A DNA stretch of 64,000 nt from Pyropia yezoensis. Its lineage: Eukaryota > Rhodophyta > Bangiophyceae > Bangiales > Bangiaceae. The position numbers were made by a program, and so were the translations under genes. Below the pieces are notes generated by a model that saw only the letters and a list, made by a program, of their open reading frames with translations, had not been told where the DNA came from and made no database searches. Numbering within the stretch: the stretch's first letter is position 1; the number at the start of each line of letters is the position of its first letter. The stretch covers positions 8,732,375 through 8,796,374 of the forward strand of contig CM020619.1 of the NCBI GenBank assembly GCA_009829735.1, in the 5' to 3' direction. Shown piece by piece: positions 1 to 9,553 of the stretch.

Positions 1-2
1 TT

Positions 3-953
3 GACCTCATTGGCGCGCCGCCCACCGAGCCGCTCATGGCGTCGGTCGTGCCGTGTGGCGGCGGCGGCGGCGGCAGTGGCGGTGACGGCAGCGGCGGCGG
101 CGGCGGCGGCGGGGGGGCGTGCAGCCTCCCCGCGGGCGCGGTGGCGCCCACCACCTCGGCCGCGGCGGCCGCGGCGACTGCCGCCGCCATTGCGGCTGTG
201 GCGGCAGCCGCCGGGAGCACCCCGCCCCCCCCGCCCCCCCCGCCGCCGCGCCCCGACGCCCACGCCGTCCATGGCATCCTCTACGCCTTTACGCCCGCCG
301 CGTACGCGCGGCTGGTCGTGTCGGAAGGGGGCGCCCTCGCGTACGCGCAGCTGCCCGTGTGGGTGTTCCCGTACGCGGCGCCCGCCGCGCCGGTGCGGGC
401 GACCGTCTTTGTGACGCTCCCCCGCCGGCGTGTGGGCGGCTGGCCCGGCGGGTGGGCGCTCCGCCCGTCGGCGCGCTACCGGTCGCTGGTGCTGCGGGGC
501 GCTGTCGAGGCGGGCCTCGCGCCCGCCTACCGCGACGCCGTCGCGGCGTCGTGCGCGGCGGCACCCGTCGAGGCGGTGGGCGTGCGGGCGGTGGCCGCCT
601 TTTTTTTTGTCACCTACTTTTGTTTTGTCCGCGCGCAGGTGGACGCCCCGCTCCGGGCGTACAAGGCGGTGGCCGTGCCCGCGTACGCGGCGCGGGAGGC
701 GGTGCGCGGGTGGGCGGCGGCGTCGCCGGGCGGGCGGGGCGGGGCGGCGGCGGCAACGGCGGCGGCGGCGGCGGGCCCCCGGCGGGCGGTGGCGGCGGCG
801 GCCGCCGCCGCGTGCACGGCGGTGATGGTGGCGGGGATGGCCCCGTTTGCGGTCGCGGGGGTGGCGCTGGTCGCGTGGGGCCGCGGCCGCGCGGGGGTGG
901 TGGCCACGGCGCGGGCGGCGATGAACCCACACAACTCCATCGGGCGCATGTGA
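3..953 (+). CDS. Gamma-glutamylcyclotransferase-like protein, 5' partial
   Basis: The frame is open to the left edge of the window, so the true start probably lies outside; the first in-frame ATG is at 36. After a Gly/Ala/Pro-rich stretch the protein shows the GGCT-like (AIG2) fold pattern: a HAVHGILYAFTP segment, an ARLVVSEGG turn, a VRATVFVTLP strand, then PSARYRSLVLRGAVEAGL, which matches the typical PSxRYxxLLxxGAxExGL helix of the family. The usual N-terminal YGSN motif is not in the window. Family members open gamma-glutamyl amines or peptides to 5-oxoproline; the substrate here cannot be told. The C-terminus carries an unusual Ala-rich tail with a hydrophobic stretch near nt 800-880 that could be a membrane anchor. 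The gene ends TGA at 951-953. Confidence 0.65.
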   Translation, partial: DLIGAPPTEPLMASVVPCGGGGGGSGGDGSGGGGGGGGACSLPAGAVAPTTSAAAAAATAAAIAAVAAAAGSTPPPPPPPPPRPDAHAVHGILYAFTPAAYARLVVSEGGALAYAQLPVWVFPYAAPAAPVRATVFVTLPRRRVGGWPGGWALRPSARYRSLVLRGAVEAGLAPAYRDAVAASCAAAPVEAVGVRAVAAFFFVTYFCFVRAQVDAPLRAYKAVAVPAYAAREAVRGWAAASPGGRGGAAAATAAAAAGPRRAVAAAAAAACTAVMVAGMAPFAVAGVALVAWGRGRAGVVATARAAMNPHNSIGRM

Positions 954-1664
954 CGCGGCCACGGGACAGACGGGGGGGCGGCGGCCTGTCCATCGGTTGT
1001 CGTCTGTCTGACCACCGGGGGACGGCTTTGTTGACGGGTGCGTGCGTAGTGCGGGGGTGGACTGGAGTGAGGACGTGAGGAGCCACCGCGTCTGGCAAGC
1101 TCGTGGGCTCCCTGTCGATAGTGGTGGCGCTAGAGGGGGACACGCGGCCGTCTGGAGATGCTCCGATTCACCGCGCCGTCGCTCGCTGGCAGCGAGTCGC
1201 TGCCCATTCCGCAACGGACGTGGTGGTGGGGGTATCAGTGAGGCTGGGCGTAGGCGGTGGAGCTGGCGACATCGGGGAACCCTCCAGTCGTGACGCCCCT
1301 GTCGCCACCCCCGCTACTGATCCCACCTCGGCCCAGCTGAAGTGTGGAGGTAGGATGCAGAGGGTGGCGGTGCTGGTGCCGCTGTGCAACTCAACGGTGG
1401 CGGTGGCATGGGGGGGGGGGGGGGGGGGGGGGGACGCTGGGGAGCGGGAGGTTGCCCCAGCCCGGGCGCTCCCGCCCTCGTTTGTGCCCCAGCGACCCCC
1501 ACGCCCACATTCGGCGGTACGTATGAATAGAAGCCGAGGCAATAAGATATATACTTTTGCCAACCCTGCGGCGGCCGCCGTCGACCCCTGCCGCCGGCGC
1601 GGCCGCCACGCCCACCACAGTAGCTATCCTGTACTGTACGTATGACCTACTCGCGGGAACAGCA
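954..1664. other. Intergenic, no gene seen
   Basis: There is no convincing gene between the GGCT-like gene and the inverted repeat. Open frames here have non-ATG starts and no family resemblance. The stretch holds a 24-base G run at 1410-1433 and a GTACTGTAC-type motif near 1627-1642 that recurs around 38-41 kb. Confidence 0.5.
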
Positions 1665-3740
1665 GGACCGCGAAGGCGTCCGTAACCACCCTCTTAAACC
1701 TCCCTCACATGCGCTCCGAGTCGCGGCAACAGGCCGGATCAGGCACAAAGAAAAACACACACTATTTATTGACACAGCCGCGTCTATATACAAGAAGAGT
1801 AGCAGGTGCTACACAGCGGTCGTCCAGGTGCAGCCTCCTACCGTCCCCCTCGCCACGGTGGTCTCGTCTCACGGGAATGTGTTCCTGGAAAGCCGAGGCA
1901 CTCCACCCTCATCCTCATCAATAGAGAAAGTGCTTGGACCTGCGGCGACCATCTGCGTCTACCAACAGCCCCGCCGCGGGAGTGGGTCGTGGCACCGGCT
2001 AGTGGTGCTCGTCGACGGCGGCTTCGGCCTCGGCCTCGGCAGCGGCCGCCACCTCGGCGGCTGCCTCACGGCGAGCCGCCACACGCGCGCGGATGCGGTC
2101 AATGGCACCGCGGACGCGGTCCACAATGGCCCCAAACTGCCGCCCCGCCACGGGAAAGTCCCCAACAGCAGCCTCACCAGTGACTACCAGCTGATGCTCT
2201 GCTGCTTCGGCCTCGGCGGCCGCCGCCTCCTCGGCAGCGGCCGCACGGCGGGCGGCCACGCGGGCGCGGATTCGGTCAATGGCACCGCGCACACGGTCCA
2301 CAATGGCCCCAAACTGCCGAGCTACGCCCCCCAACCCGTCGCTCCCCGTGGCGGCGGGCGTGACCACCTGGTGCTCAGCCGCCTGTGCCTCTGCTTCAGC
2401 GGCTGCCGCCGCCTCGGCAGCCGCCGCACGGCGGGCCACCACACGCGCGCGGATGCGGTCAATGGCCCCACGCACACGGTCCACGATGGCCCCAACCTGC
2501 CGCCCCGCTATCGCCACGTCCTCGCCGGCAATACCCTGCCCCCGCACCACACCAGCCGGCACCTCCTCTCCCGCCGCCTCCTCCATCATCTCGGCGGCGC
2601 CGTCGAGGACGTCGGCCACGTCTGCCTCGGGGAGGGTGCTGTCGGCGAGTGCGGCCTCCACCAGCGCCATGGCCCCGTCCAGCAAAGCCACCCCATCCTC
2701 TGTTAGCTCCGCTGTGCTCATCAGCACGCCCTCCACCAGCGCCATGGCGCCGTCGAGCAGGTCAGCCACGCCCTCCTCCCCGGGGGGGCCGGCCAGGGCG
2801 CCCTCCACCAGCGTCATGGCGGCGTTCATCACGTTGGTCGCGGCGGCGTCTGCCGACGCGTCGCCGCCGTCGCCAGCCGCGGGTGCTGCCACCTGGCGGG
2901 CGGCCGCCGCCACAACCTGGTAGGTTGGCGTACCAACAGGCAGCAACCCCCCGGGGGTACTCCCCGTCCATGCAGAGGCGGCGGCAACGCCATTGGCCCT
3001 CGACGCGACGACCGCCGCCGCTGCGGCGGCGGGGAGCACGAGACCTAAGGTGGCCACGGCCAGGGCACGGAGGGCGGGACCCATGGTTGAGGGCAAGGGG
3101 GAGGCGGGCCCTGCTTGGGGGGCTTGAAGGGGAAGAGAGGGGCCGGGGAAAAGGAGTGGAGGCGGTGGGGCAGGGCGGGGCTCTCCACAAGGTCCTACCA
3201 GGGCAAAGACAGTTTGATGGCTGCGGGTGGGTCAGGCGGGCCGTGGTCGGCCTGAGGGTGCTGGGGATGGGCGCTGCTCCCCGCTCTGCTCGCCGCCTCG
3301 ACGACCCTTTATTGGGGACGAGGGCGCAACGCCCGCGCTCCCCGCCGGTGCCCCCCACCCTCCTGACCATTGAGGAACAGCCACAGGGAGGCGGAGCAGA
3401 GCAGGTCAGGGCGCCCCCCCCCCCACCCACCAGTGCGCGCCGCCACCTCCCTCGCGGGGCGGCCGCCTGCGCTATGGACGCGAGGTGTCGGGTGTATAGT
3501 GGGTGGGGCCGTAGGCAGGTAGGTCCGCCTTCACCCCCGCCCAGAAAGAGCAGCTCCACGCACCGCTCGCGGAGGGAGCGCCCAGATTTTGGGATGGCCA
3601 CGCGCAGGGGGGGGGTGGGGAACGAGGACCCCCACGCCCCGCACTTGGGCCGCTCCGCGCAACGCCCGCCCGCCGCAGCGCGGGAGCGGCGGGGATGGCG
3701 GTGCTCCCTGCCGGTGGGGGAGGGCGGCCGGCCCCCTCCC
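1665..3740. repeat. Left arm of a large inverted duplication
   Basis: The reverse complement of this arm matches about 5650-7815. The match is near-perfect across the gene and its upstream region (about 1930-3480), with only two or three amino-acid differences. It is clearly diverged, with indels, in the outer flank (about 1665-1925) and the inner flank (about 3480-3740). The arm carries a minus-strand gene at 1999-3084. Confidence 0.85.
1999..3084 (-). CDS. Secreted/targeted helical repeat protein, copy A (3 units)
   Basis: A 361-aa protein from the ATG at 3084; a longer frame upstream uses only a TTG. It begins with a strong signal-peptide-like segment (MGPALRALAVATLGLVLP, then Ala-rich). 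Residues of about 80-190 hold several related helical units around LLDGAMALVEG. The C-terminal half has three tandem copies of GAIVDRVRGAIDRIRARV, each followed by an Ala/Glu-rich helix, and the protein ends AVDEHH. The pattern predicts amphipathic helices or coiled coil; no enzyme motif is visible. It is an almost identical inverted duplicate of the gene at 6216-7496 and faces away from it across a 3.1-kb spacer. I recognise no family. The destination (secretory pathway or plastid/thylakoid lumen) is not decided by sequence alone. Confidence 0.75.
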   Translation of the reverse strand: MGPALRALAVATLGLVLPAAAAAAVVASRANGVAAASAWTGSTPGGLLPVGTPTYQVVAAAARQVAAPAAGDGGDASADAAATNVMNAAMTLVEGALAGPPGEEGVADLLDGAMALVEGVLMSTAELTEDGVALLDGAMALVEAALADSTLPEADVADVLDGAAEMMEEAAGEEVPAGVVRGQGIAGEDVAIAGRQVGAIVDRVRGAIDRIRARVVARRAAAAEAAAAAEAEAQAAEHQVVTPAATGSDGLGGVARQFGAIVDRVRGAIDRIRARVAARRAAAAEEAAAAEAEAAEHQLVVTGEAAVGDFPVAGRQFGAIVDRVRGAIDRIRARVAARREAAAEVAAAAEAEAEAAVDEHH

Positions 3741-4980
3741 CCCCTCCCCCCGCCTCCGCTCGTGTCATTGCTGGTTGGGACGGCCGTTGCGAGGACGGGG
3801 GGGCGAGGACCACCGGTGTGTGTGGCAGGGGGGAACTCCCTCGAGGGTTGTGGCCACCCCCCCACCCCCCTGCCGCACACGGGGCAAGCCCAGCCTGCGC
3901 CACCACGAGTGAGGTGGGTGGGCGGGGCGCTGTTTCCCCAGGTGGCTGAGCCGTGGAGCCACGCCCTGCCGTTCGAGCTCCCTGCGCCGCCCCCCTCGAC
4001 GGGGAGTGGTGCTCACCCAGGCGGGGGTGGGCGGGCGCGTTGGGCGAGCGCCCGCCATCCCCTCTCTGGGTGCGCCCGTCACCCACACCTGCCGGCGGTG
4101 AGCAACGCTCCATGGCGCTCGCCCGTGCACGGCCGTGCCCGCGGGCATGTAGCGTGGAAGGCGAGTACCGCGGTACAGCCGCACCACAGTTCAGTGGTGC
4201 CCCCCCCTCCCCCCCCCGCTCACCCCTCCCCCCCCCCCGTCCGCCGCCCGTCATTGCTGGCCGCCGCCACCATGGCTCACCCGGCCGCCACCTTTGCGCG
4301 CCTCCACCCGCCCTGCCGCCGCCGGTCCCCGCGAATGGGGACGCCGTGGGTCCACCCCCCTTCTACCCCCTCTGCGAGGCGCCACTACACTTGAGTGTGT
4401 TGAACGGCAAAGTGGAGGTGGGGGGGAGGGGGGGCGGATGGGATTGGGTGGGTGGGACCGGTGGGTTGACAGCCGGGTGCGGTGGAAGGGCAAAAGTGGT
4501 GTGGGAGAGCGGGGGGGGAGGAGGGGGTGGCTGGTGCGGCGCTAGGCATCGGGGCATGTACGCGTCGCCCCCCACCCCAACCCCGGGTGGAGGGGGATCG
4601 TGGGGTCAGGGGCTTGAGCAGCGGGAGGAGGACCAGCGGTCCTTCCGTCGACCTCCTGTCGCTGGGCATCCACCGTTGCGGTGCCGCGGTCGCGGATCAC
4701 CACCCCGGCAGTGGTGTGGGCCAGCCGCTTGCGGCGGTCGTGGCGCCGGCCGGCCGCCGCGGAGGGGGGGGGTTGTATGGCGGCCCCGCGGGGGACGGCG
4801 GGGACGGCGGCGCAGCGGGTACCTACCGTCCCTACTGTATGTAGGTAGAGACACCCGAGCAGGGGCGCGGCGGCAGGGCGGGGCGCTGGTGGGAGATGCC
4901 GCCGCTCCCAACCTCCCCAAAAGGCGGCCGACAGGTGCGTCAGACCGCCGCCACCCCCACGCGCCTCCCCCCCCCCGGTC

Positions 4981-5020
4981 CATCGATGATGTCCCTGCGA
5001 GGGCAAGGACATCATAGATG
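4981..5020. other. Inverted-repeat hairpin
   Basis: ATGATGTCC at 4986-4994 pairs perfectly with GGACATCAT at 5007-5015. Including the flanking CATC and GATG the stem reaches 14 bp with one mismatch. The loop itself contains CCCT and AGGG. It lies in the unduplicated centre of the large inverted repeat; its function is unknown. Confidence 0.6.
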
Positions 5021-5038
5021 GTCCCCTCCACCCCGGCC

Positions 5039-5063
5039 GGGGGGGGGGGGGGGGGGGGGGGGG
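5039..5063 (+). repeat. Poly-G run (25)
   Basis: An uninterrupted run of 25 G on the plus strand between CCGG and CAAG. It can form G-quadruplex, and its assembled length is likely unreliable. Confidence 0.9.
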
Positions 5064-5449
5064 CAAGACCAAGGGTGACAGCGCGTGGTGGGCGCGGGGG
5101 AATGCGGGCGGCCCGCGGAACGTGTCACCCGTTACATACATCCGATGTAGCGGCGGGGGGGGGACCTGGCCGACGGATCGTGGCGCCCCCGCTATGTACC
5201 AGTGATTCAGTGTGTGTGGCTAAAAATGGCATCGGAGAGTGGGGTCCAGGACGTTGCCACCAGATCCAGCAGCGGCCCCGCCCACCCGCCCCCGCCCCCG
5301 CCCCCGCCCCGCGGTGCCGCAGCCGCCGCCGCCGCTGCCGGCCCGTGCAGACGGCGCCGCCGCCGCCGGCGGCAGCGACGGGCAGTGGACACACCGGGGG
5401 GGGAGGCGGCGCTGCCCAGTGGCGGCATGGACAGAGTGGGAAAGAGCGA

Positions 5450-5477
5450 GGGGGGGGGGGGGGGGGGGGGGGGGGGG
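5450..5477 (+). repeat. Poly-G run (28)
   Basis: An uninterrupted run of 28 G on the plus strand in the non-coding centre of the inverted duplication. Confidence 0.9.
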
Positions 5478-5649
5478 CGCGTGAGAAGACAGAGAAAAAA
5501 ACAGTGGCGGCGGCTGCCATGTATTGGAAGATACAGAGGCGGGGCGGGGGGGTGAAGGCGTTACTGGGTCGCCCGCGTGGCGCCCTGGAACACGGGCGGG
5601 GGAGGCGGGGGGGGGGAGATGGAGGGAGGTACGACGGTGGGAGGGGGGG

Positions 5650-7815
5650 GGAGGGAGCGGGGTGGCCGCCGTCCCCCACCGGCAGGGAGCACCGCCATCC
5701 CCGCCGCTCCCGCGCTGCGGCCGGCGGGCGCTGCGTGGAGCGGCCCCCGCACCGGGCGTGGGGGTCCTCGTCCCCCCGCCCACCTGCTTGTGGCACCACC
5801 CCCAAAACCCGATACGTCGCGTCCATAGCGCAGGCGGCCGCCCCGCGATGGAGGTGGCGGCGCGCACTGGTGGGTGGGGGGGGGGGCGCCCTGACCTGCT
5901 CTGCTCCGCCTCCCTGTGGCTGTTCCTCAATGGTCAGGAGGGTGGGGGGCACCGGCGGGGAGCGCGGGCGTTGCGCCCTCGTCCCCAATAAAGGGTCGTC
6001 GAGGCGGCGAGCAGAGCGGGGAGCAGCGCCCATCCCCAGCACCCTCAGGCCGACCACGGCCCGCCTGACCCACCCGCAGCCATCAAACTGTCTTTGCCCT
6101 GGTAGGACCTTGTGGAGAGCCCCGCCCTGCCCCACCGCCTCCACTCCTTTTCCCCGGCCCCTCTCTTCCCCTTCAAGCCCCCCAAGCAGGGCCCGCCTCC
6201 CCCTTGCCCTCAACCATGGGTCCCGCCCTCCGTGCCCTGGCCGTGGCCACCTTAGGTCTCGTGCTCCCCGCCGCCGCAGCGGCGGCGGTCGTCGCGTCGA
6301 GGGCCAATGGCGTTGCCGCCGCCTCTGCATGGACGGGGAGTACCCCCGGGGGGTTGCTGCCTGTTGGTACGCCAACCTACCAGGTTGTGGCGGCGGCCGC
6401 CCGCCAGGTGGCAGCACCCGCGGCTGGCGACGGCGGCGACGCGTCGGCAGACGCCGCCGCGACCAACGTGATGAACGCCGCCATGACGCTGGTGGAGGGC
6501 GCCCTGGCCGGCCCCCCCGGGGAGGAGGGCGTGGCTGACCTGCTCGACGGCGCCATGGCGCTGGTGGAGGGCGTGCTGATGAGCACAGCGGAGCTAACAG
6601 AGGATGGGGTGGCTTTGCTGGACGGGGCCATGGCGCTGGTGGAGGCCGCACTCGCCGACAGCACCCTCCCCGAGGCAGACGTGGCCGACGTCCTCGACGG
6701 CGCCGCCGAGATGATGGAGGAGGCGGCGGGAGAGGAGGTGCCGGCTGGTGTGGTGCGGGGGCAGGGTATTGCCGGCGAGGACGTGGCGGTAGCGGGGCGG
6801 CAGGTTGGGGCCATCGTGGACCGTGTGCGTGGGGCCATTGACCGCATCCGCGCGCGTGTGGCGGCCCGCCGTGCGGCGGCTGCCGAGGCGGCGGCAGCCG
6901 CTGAAGCAGAGGCACAGGCGGCTGAGCACCAGGTGGTCACGCCCGCCGCCACGGGGAGCGACGGGTTGGGGGGCGTAGCTCGGCAGTTTGGGGCCATTGT
7001 GGACCGTGTGCGCGGTGCCATTGACCGAATCCGCGCCCGCGTGGCCGCCCGCCGTGCGGCCGCTGCCGAGGAGGCGGCGGCCGCCGAGGCCGAAGCAGCA
7101 GAGCATCAGCTGGTAGTCACTGGTGAGGCTGCTGTTGGGGACTTTCCCGTGGCGGGGCGGCAGTTTGGGGCCATTGTGGACCGCGTCCGCGGCGCCATTG
7201 ACCGCATCCGCGCGCGTGTGGCGGCTCGCCGTGAGGCAGCCGCCGAGGCGGCGGCCGCTGCTGAGGAGGCGGCGGCCGCCGAGGCCGAAGCGGCCGAGCA
7301 CCAGCTGGTAGTCTCCGGCAAGGCTGCGGTTATGGAGCTCCCCGTGGCGGGGCGGCAGTTTGGGGCCATTGTGGACCGCGTCCGCGGTGCCATTGACCGC
7401 ATCCGCGCGCGTGTGGCGGCTCGCCGCGAGGCAGCCGCCGAGGCGGCGGCCGCTGCCGAGGCCGAGGCCGAAGCCGCCGTCGACGAGCACCACTAGCCGG
7501 TGCCACGACCCACTCCCGCGGCGGGGCTGTTGGTAGACGCAGATGGTCGCCGCAGGTCCAAGCACTTCCTCTCTTGGAAAGGATAAGGGTGGAGTGCCCT
7601 AGCTTGCCGATAACACTCTCCCGCTCGAGACGAGACTATAGTGGTGAAGGGAATGGTGGGAGGCTGCACCTGGACGACCGCTGTGTGGCACCTGCTCTCT
7701 TGTATGTAGACACGTCTGCGGAGTGTGTGTTTTCCTTGGTGCCTGATCCGGTCTCTTGCCGCGACTCGGAGCGCGTGTGAGGTTGGCTACAGAGACTGGT
7801 TTCGGACGCCTTAAC
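5650..7815. repeat. Right arm of a large inverted duplication
   Basis: This is the reverse-complement partner of about 1665-3740. It is longer by one 195-bp internal unit within the gene. The coding core and about 380 bp upstream of the ATG are near-identical to the left arm. The sequence beyond position 7560 and before 5820 is similar but clearly diverged. Confidence 0.85.
6216..7496 (+). CDS. Secreted/targeted helical repeat protein, copy B (4 units)
   Basis: A 426-aa protein starting at the ATG at 6216. Its signal-like N-terminus, LLDGAMALVEG-type helical region and C-terminal AVDEHH are the same as in the copy at 1999-3084. It has four, not three, copies of the GAIVDRVRGAIDRIRARV unit, beginning near nt 6800, 6982, 7157 and 7352. 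The last two are 195 bp apart, exactly the length difference between the two genes, so one whole unit was gained here or lost in copy A. Apart from this only a few residues differ (for example VAVAGRQ versus VAIAGRQ). It is probably a lineage-specific protein; helical or coiled-coil structure is predicted and the function is unknown. Confidence 0.78.
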   Translation: MGPALRALAVATLGLVLPAAAAAAVVASRANGVAAASAWTGSTPGGLLPVGTPTYQVVAAAARQVAAPAAGDGGDASADAAATNVMNAAMTLVEGALAGPPGEEGVADLLDGAMALVEGVLMSTAELTEDGVALLDGAMALVEAALADSTLPEADVADVLDGAAEMMEEAAGEEVPAGVVRGQGIAGEDVAVAGRQVGAIVDRVRGAIDRIRARVAARRAAAAEAAAAAEAEAQAAEHQVVTPAATGSDGLGGVARQFGAIVDRVRGAIDRIRARVAARRAAAAEEAAAAEAEAAEHQLVVTGEAAVGDFPVAGRQFGAIVDRVRGAIDRIRARVAARREAAAEAAAAAEEAAAAEAEAAEHQLVVSGKAAVMELPVAGRQFGAIVDRVRGAIDRIRARVAARREAAAEAAAAAEAEAEAAVDEHH

Positions 7816-9553
7816 GCTGGTCACCGCCACACCCGTGGGCCTCTCCTTCCTGCTCTTTCTTCTCGTCTTTCTGTACTTGTGGAGAGTAGACTGTTGTTGG
7901 ACAGCAGCCAGATGGACGGGGGGCAGCGGGTCTGGGGAAGAGCTGCCTGTGCTCATCCCAAATGCTTGAAGAGGCGGGAGGCTCCCCCAGCCCCTGCCGC
8001 CCACCCCGCGCCGCGCTCCTGCCGCTGAGGGGTGGCCCGGGGGACGGTACAGTGTGGCCCTGTAACTGGGTCGTGACCGTACCCGGCTGCGGTGATTTCT
8101 TTTCCACAACGGCCGTCGTCCTTTCGTTTTGCTTCGAATCTTCACTGTAAATCTTCTCTGGCTCCGCATTGTCATTGGAGACTTAGAATTAGCCCTGAAA
8201 GCAGTACAGCTGACTGCCCTGCGGCGACCATCGATCACACGCGTGGATCATCTGCGGTGCGACACCGCCCATCTCGGAGCAACCGCGTGACGTGACCCCT
8301 CGGCCAGCGGGGTGACCAGGCACCCCCACGTTTCCCACCGTGAGCCCGCTGGTGGCAGCCCCCGCGGGCAAAACGGCTAAAGGACCACCGCACGGCGACC
8401 GCCGTCGATCCTGACTTTGACCGCGGTGGCCTAGCTTAGGCTATCGGTTCAACGAGGCGCCGCGCCGCGTCGGTCTCCCCGTCCCCCCATCCCCACGTGT
8501 GTCGCCTCGCCATCATGGCACGCGCGCGGGGGTGGGGAAGGGGGGGGGGGGGGGGGGGGGGGAAGGAGGAGCTCCTGTCGCTCCGGTGCGCGTTGCGGCG
8601 GGCGGCCACCGCCGCAACCGCCCTGACGCTGCGTCCTCCACAGGCGCGCCGTCTGCAGCGGCCGCAGCCGCTGTGCGAACAGACGCCACCGCCGCCGGCA
8701 GCCGTGCCCACCGCCGCAGGTGCGCCGCCGCTGCCGCTCTGCGTCGGTGGACAACCTGGGCTGGCTGGGCCCGACCGTCAGAGTGCGGGGGGGGGGGTGG
8801 GGTGGGCCCTGCTCTCAACGCGGGGGCTGGCAGCGTCACGATGCCGTCTCTGTGCGCGATGCTGGGGTTCGTCACGAGCAGCCGGGCGCCGCGCAAGAAG
8901 AATGGCGGGGGAGGGGGGGGGAGTGGGGGGGGGGGGGGGGGGGGGCGGAAGGCGGGGGGGGGGGGGTGGGGGGGTGGGACGGTATGGATTAGATCGTGGT
9001 GGCATTGGAGGGCGCGGCGGGCGGTGGGAGCAGCGGGGGATCCGCCACGAAGCTCGACGGCGGGCAGGACCCTGCCCTAGGGGACGGCGGCGGCGGCGCT
9101 GCTGGGGGCCCGCGGGGCGGGCGGGGGAGCACGGCGCGGCGGTCGCGGCACCGGCCGGCACGGGTGGAGGCGGCGCAGGTGGCGGGGGCGGCCGGCGGGG
9201 GCGGCGCCGCGGCAGGTCCATGGACGTTTAACAAGCGCGGCGGGGAGCCGCTGCCGTCGCCGCCCCGTGACGCAACGCCCTGCGTGCCCCACCCGCCGCG
9301 GTTGCCGGAGGGGTGTGCGGTGGTCGTCGCCTGTCAACGGCCGCTTGCCCCGTCGCACCCTCCTACTCGGGTGCGCCCCTCATCCTCTGCGGTTGACCAC
9401 CCTCCCCCCCTCCTCCTCGCACAACCTCTACCAGCCGCGGCTGGCGCCTCCTCTTCCTCCCCTCCTGTTTGCGTGCCCCACCTCCCCTTCCCGCTCTTTC
9501 AACCTCCCCACCCCGACTCTGTGTCTTTTTTTTTTTTCTTCCCGCTCTCCGTC
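7816..9553. other. Intergenic, no gene seen
   Basis: Low-complexity, G-run-rich sequence (for example 23 G at 8540-8562 and further runs at 8910-8970). Several frames are open but none shows a recognisable domain or a clear start. Part of 9300-9553 is C/T-rich and is probably the 5' leader and promoter of the hydrolase gene at 9554. Confidence 0.5.

Larger units (their letters stand above)
3085..6215. other. Divergent spacer between the two inverted gene copies
   Basis: The outer parts (3085-3480 and 5820-6215) are mirror-image upstream regions of the two copies and presumably hold their promoters. An AATAAAG-type A/T motif sits about 225 bp before each ATG (3306-3314 and 5985-5993), which could be a TATA-like element. 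The middle (about 3740-5650) is not duplicated. It is G/C homopolymer-rich and contains a stem-loop at 4981-5020 and G runs at 5039-5063 and 5450-5477. Long open frames here are by-products of base composition. I see no gene. Confidence 0.6.

Noticed and set aside
1642-2706. 354-codon plus-strand open frame across the repeat gene (mirrored at 6594-7565)
   Set aside because: It is antisense to the signal-peptide repeat protein, lacks its own ATG, domain or promoter, and arises from the GCN/GAN codon pattern of the real gene.
2385-4394. Very long Pro/Arg-rich frame (669 codons) and its mirror at 5125-6915
   Set aside because: The translation is almost only P, R, A and G, it crosses promoter and spacer sequence, and it is duplicated only because the DNA is duplicated.
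7636-8238. 200-codon minus-strand frame beyond the right repeat arm
   Set aside because: Arg/Ser-rich, no domain, and overlaps the diverged edge of the inverted repeat.
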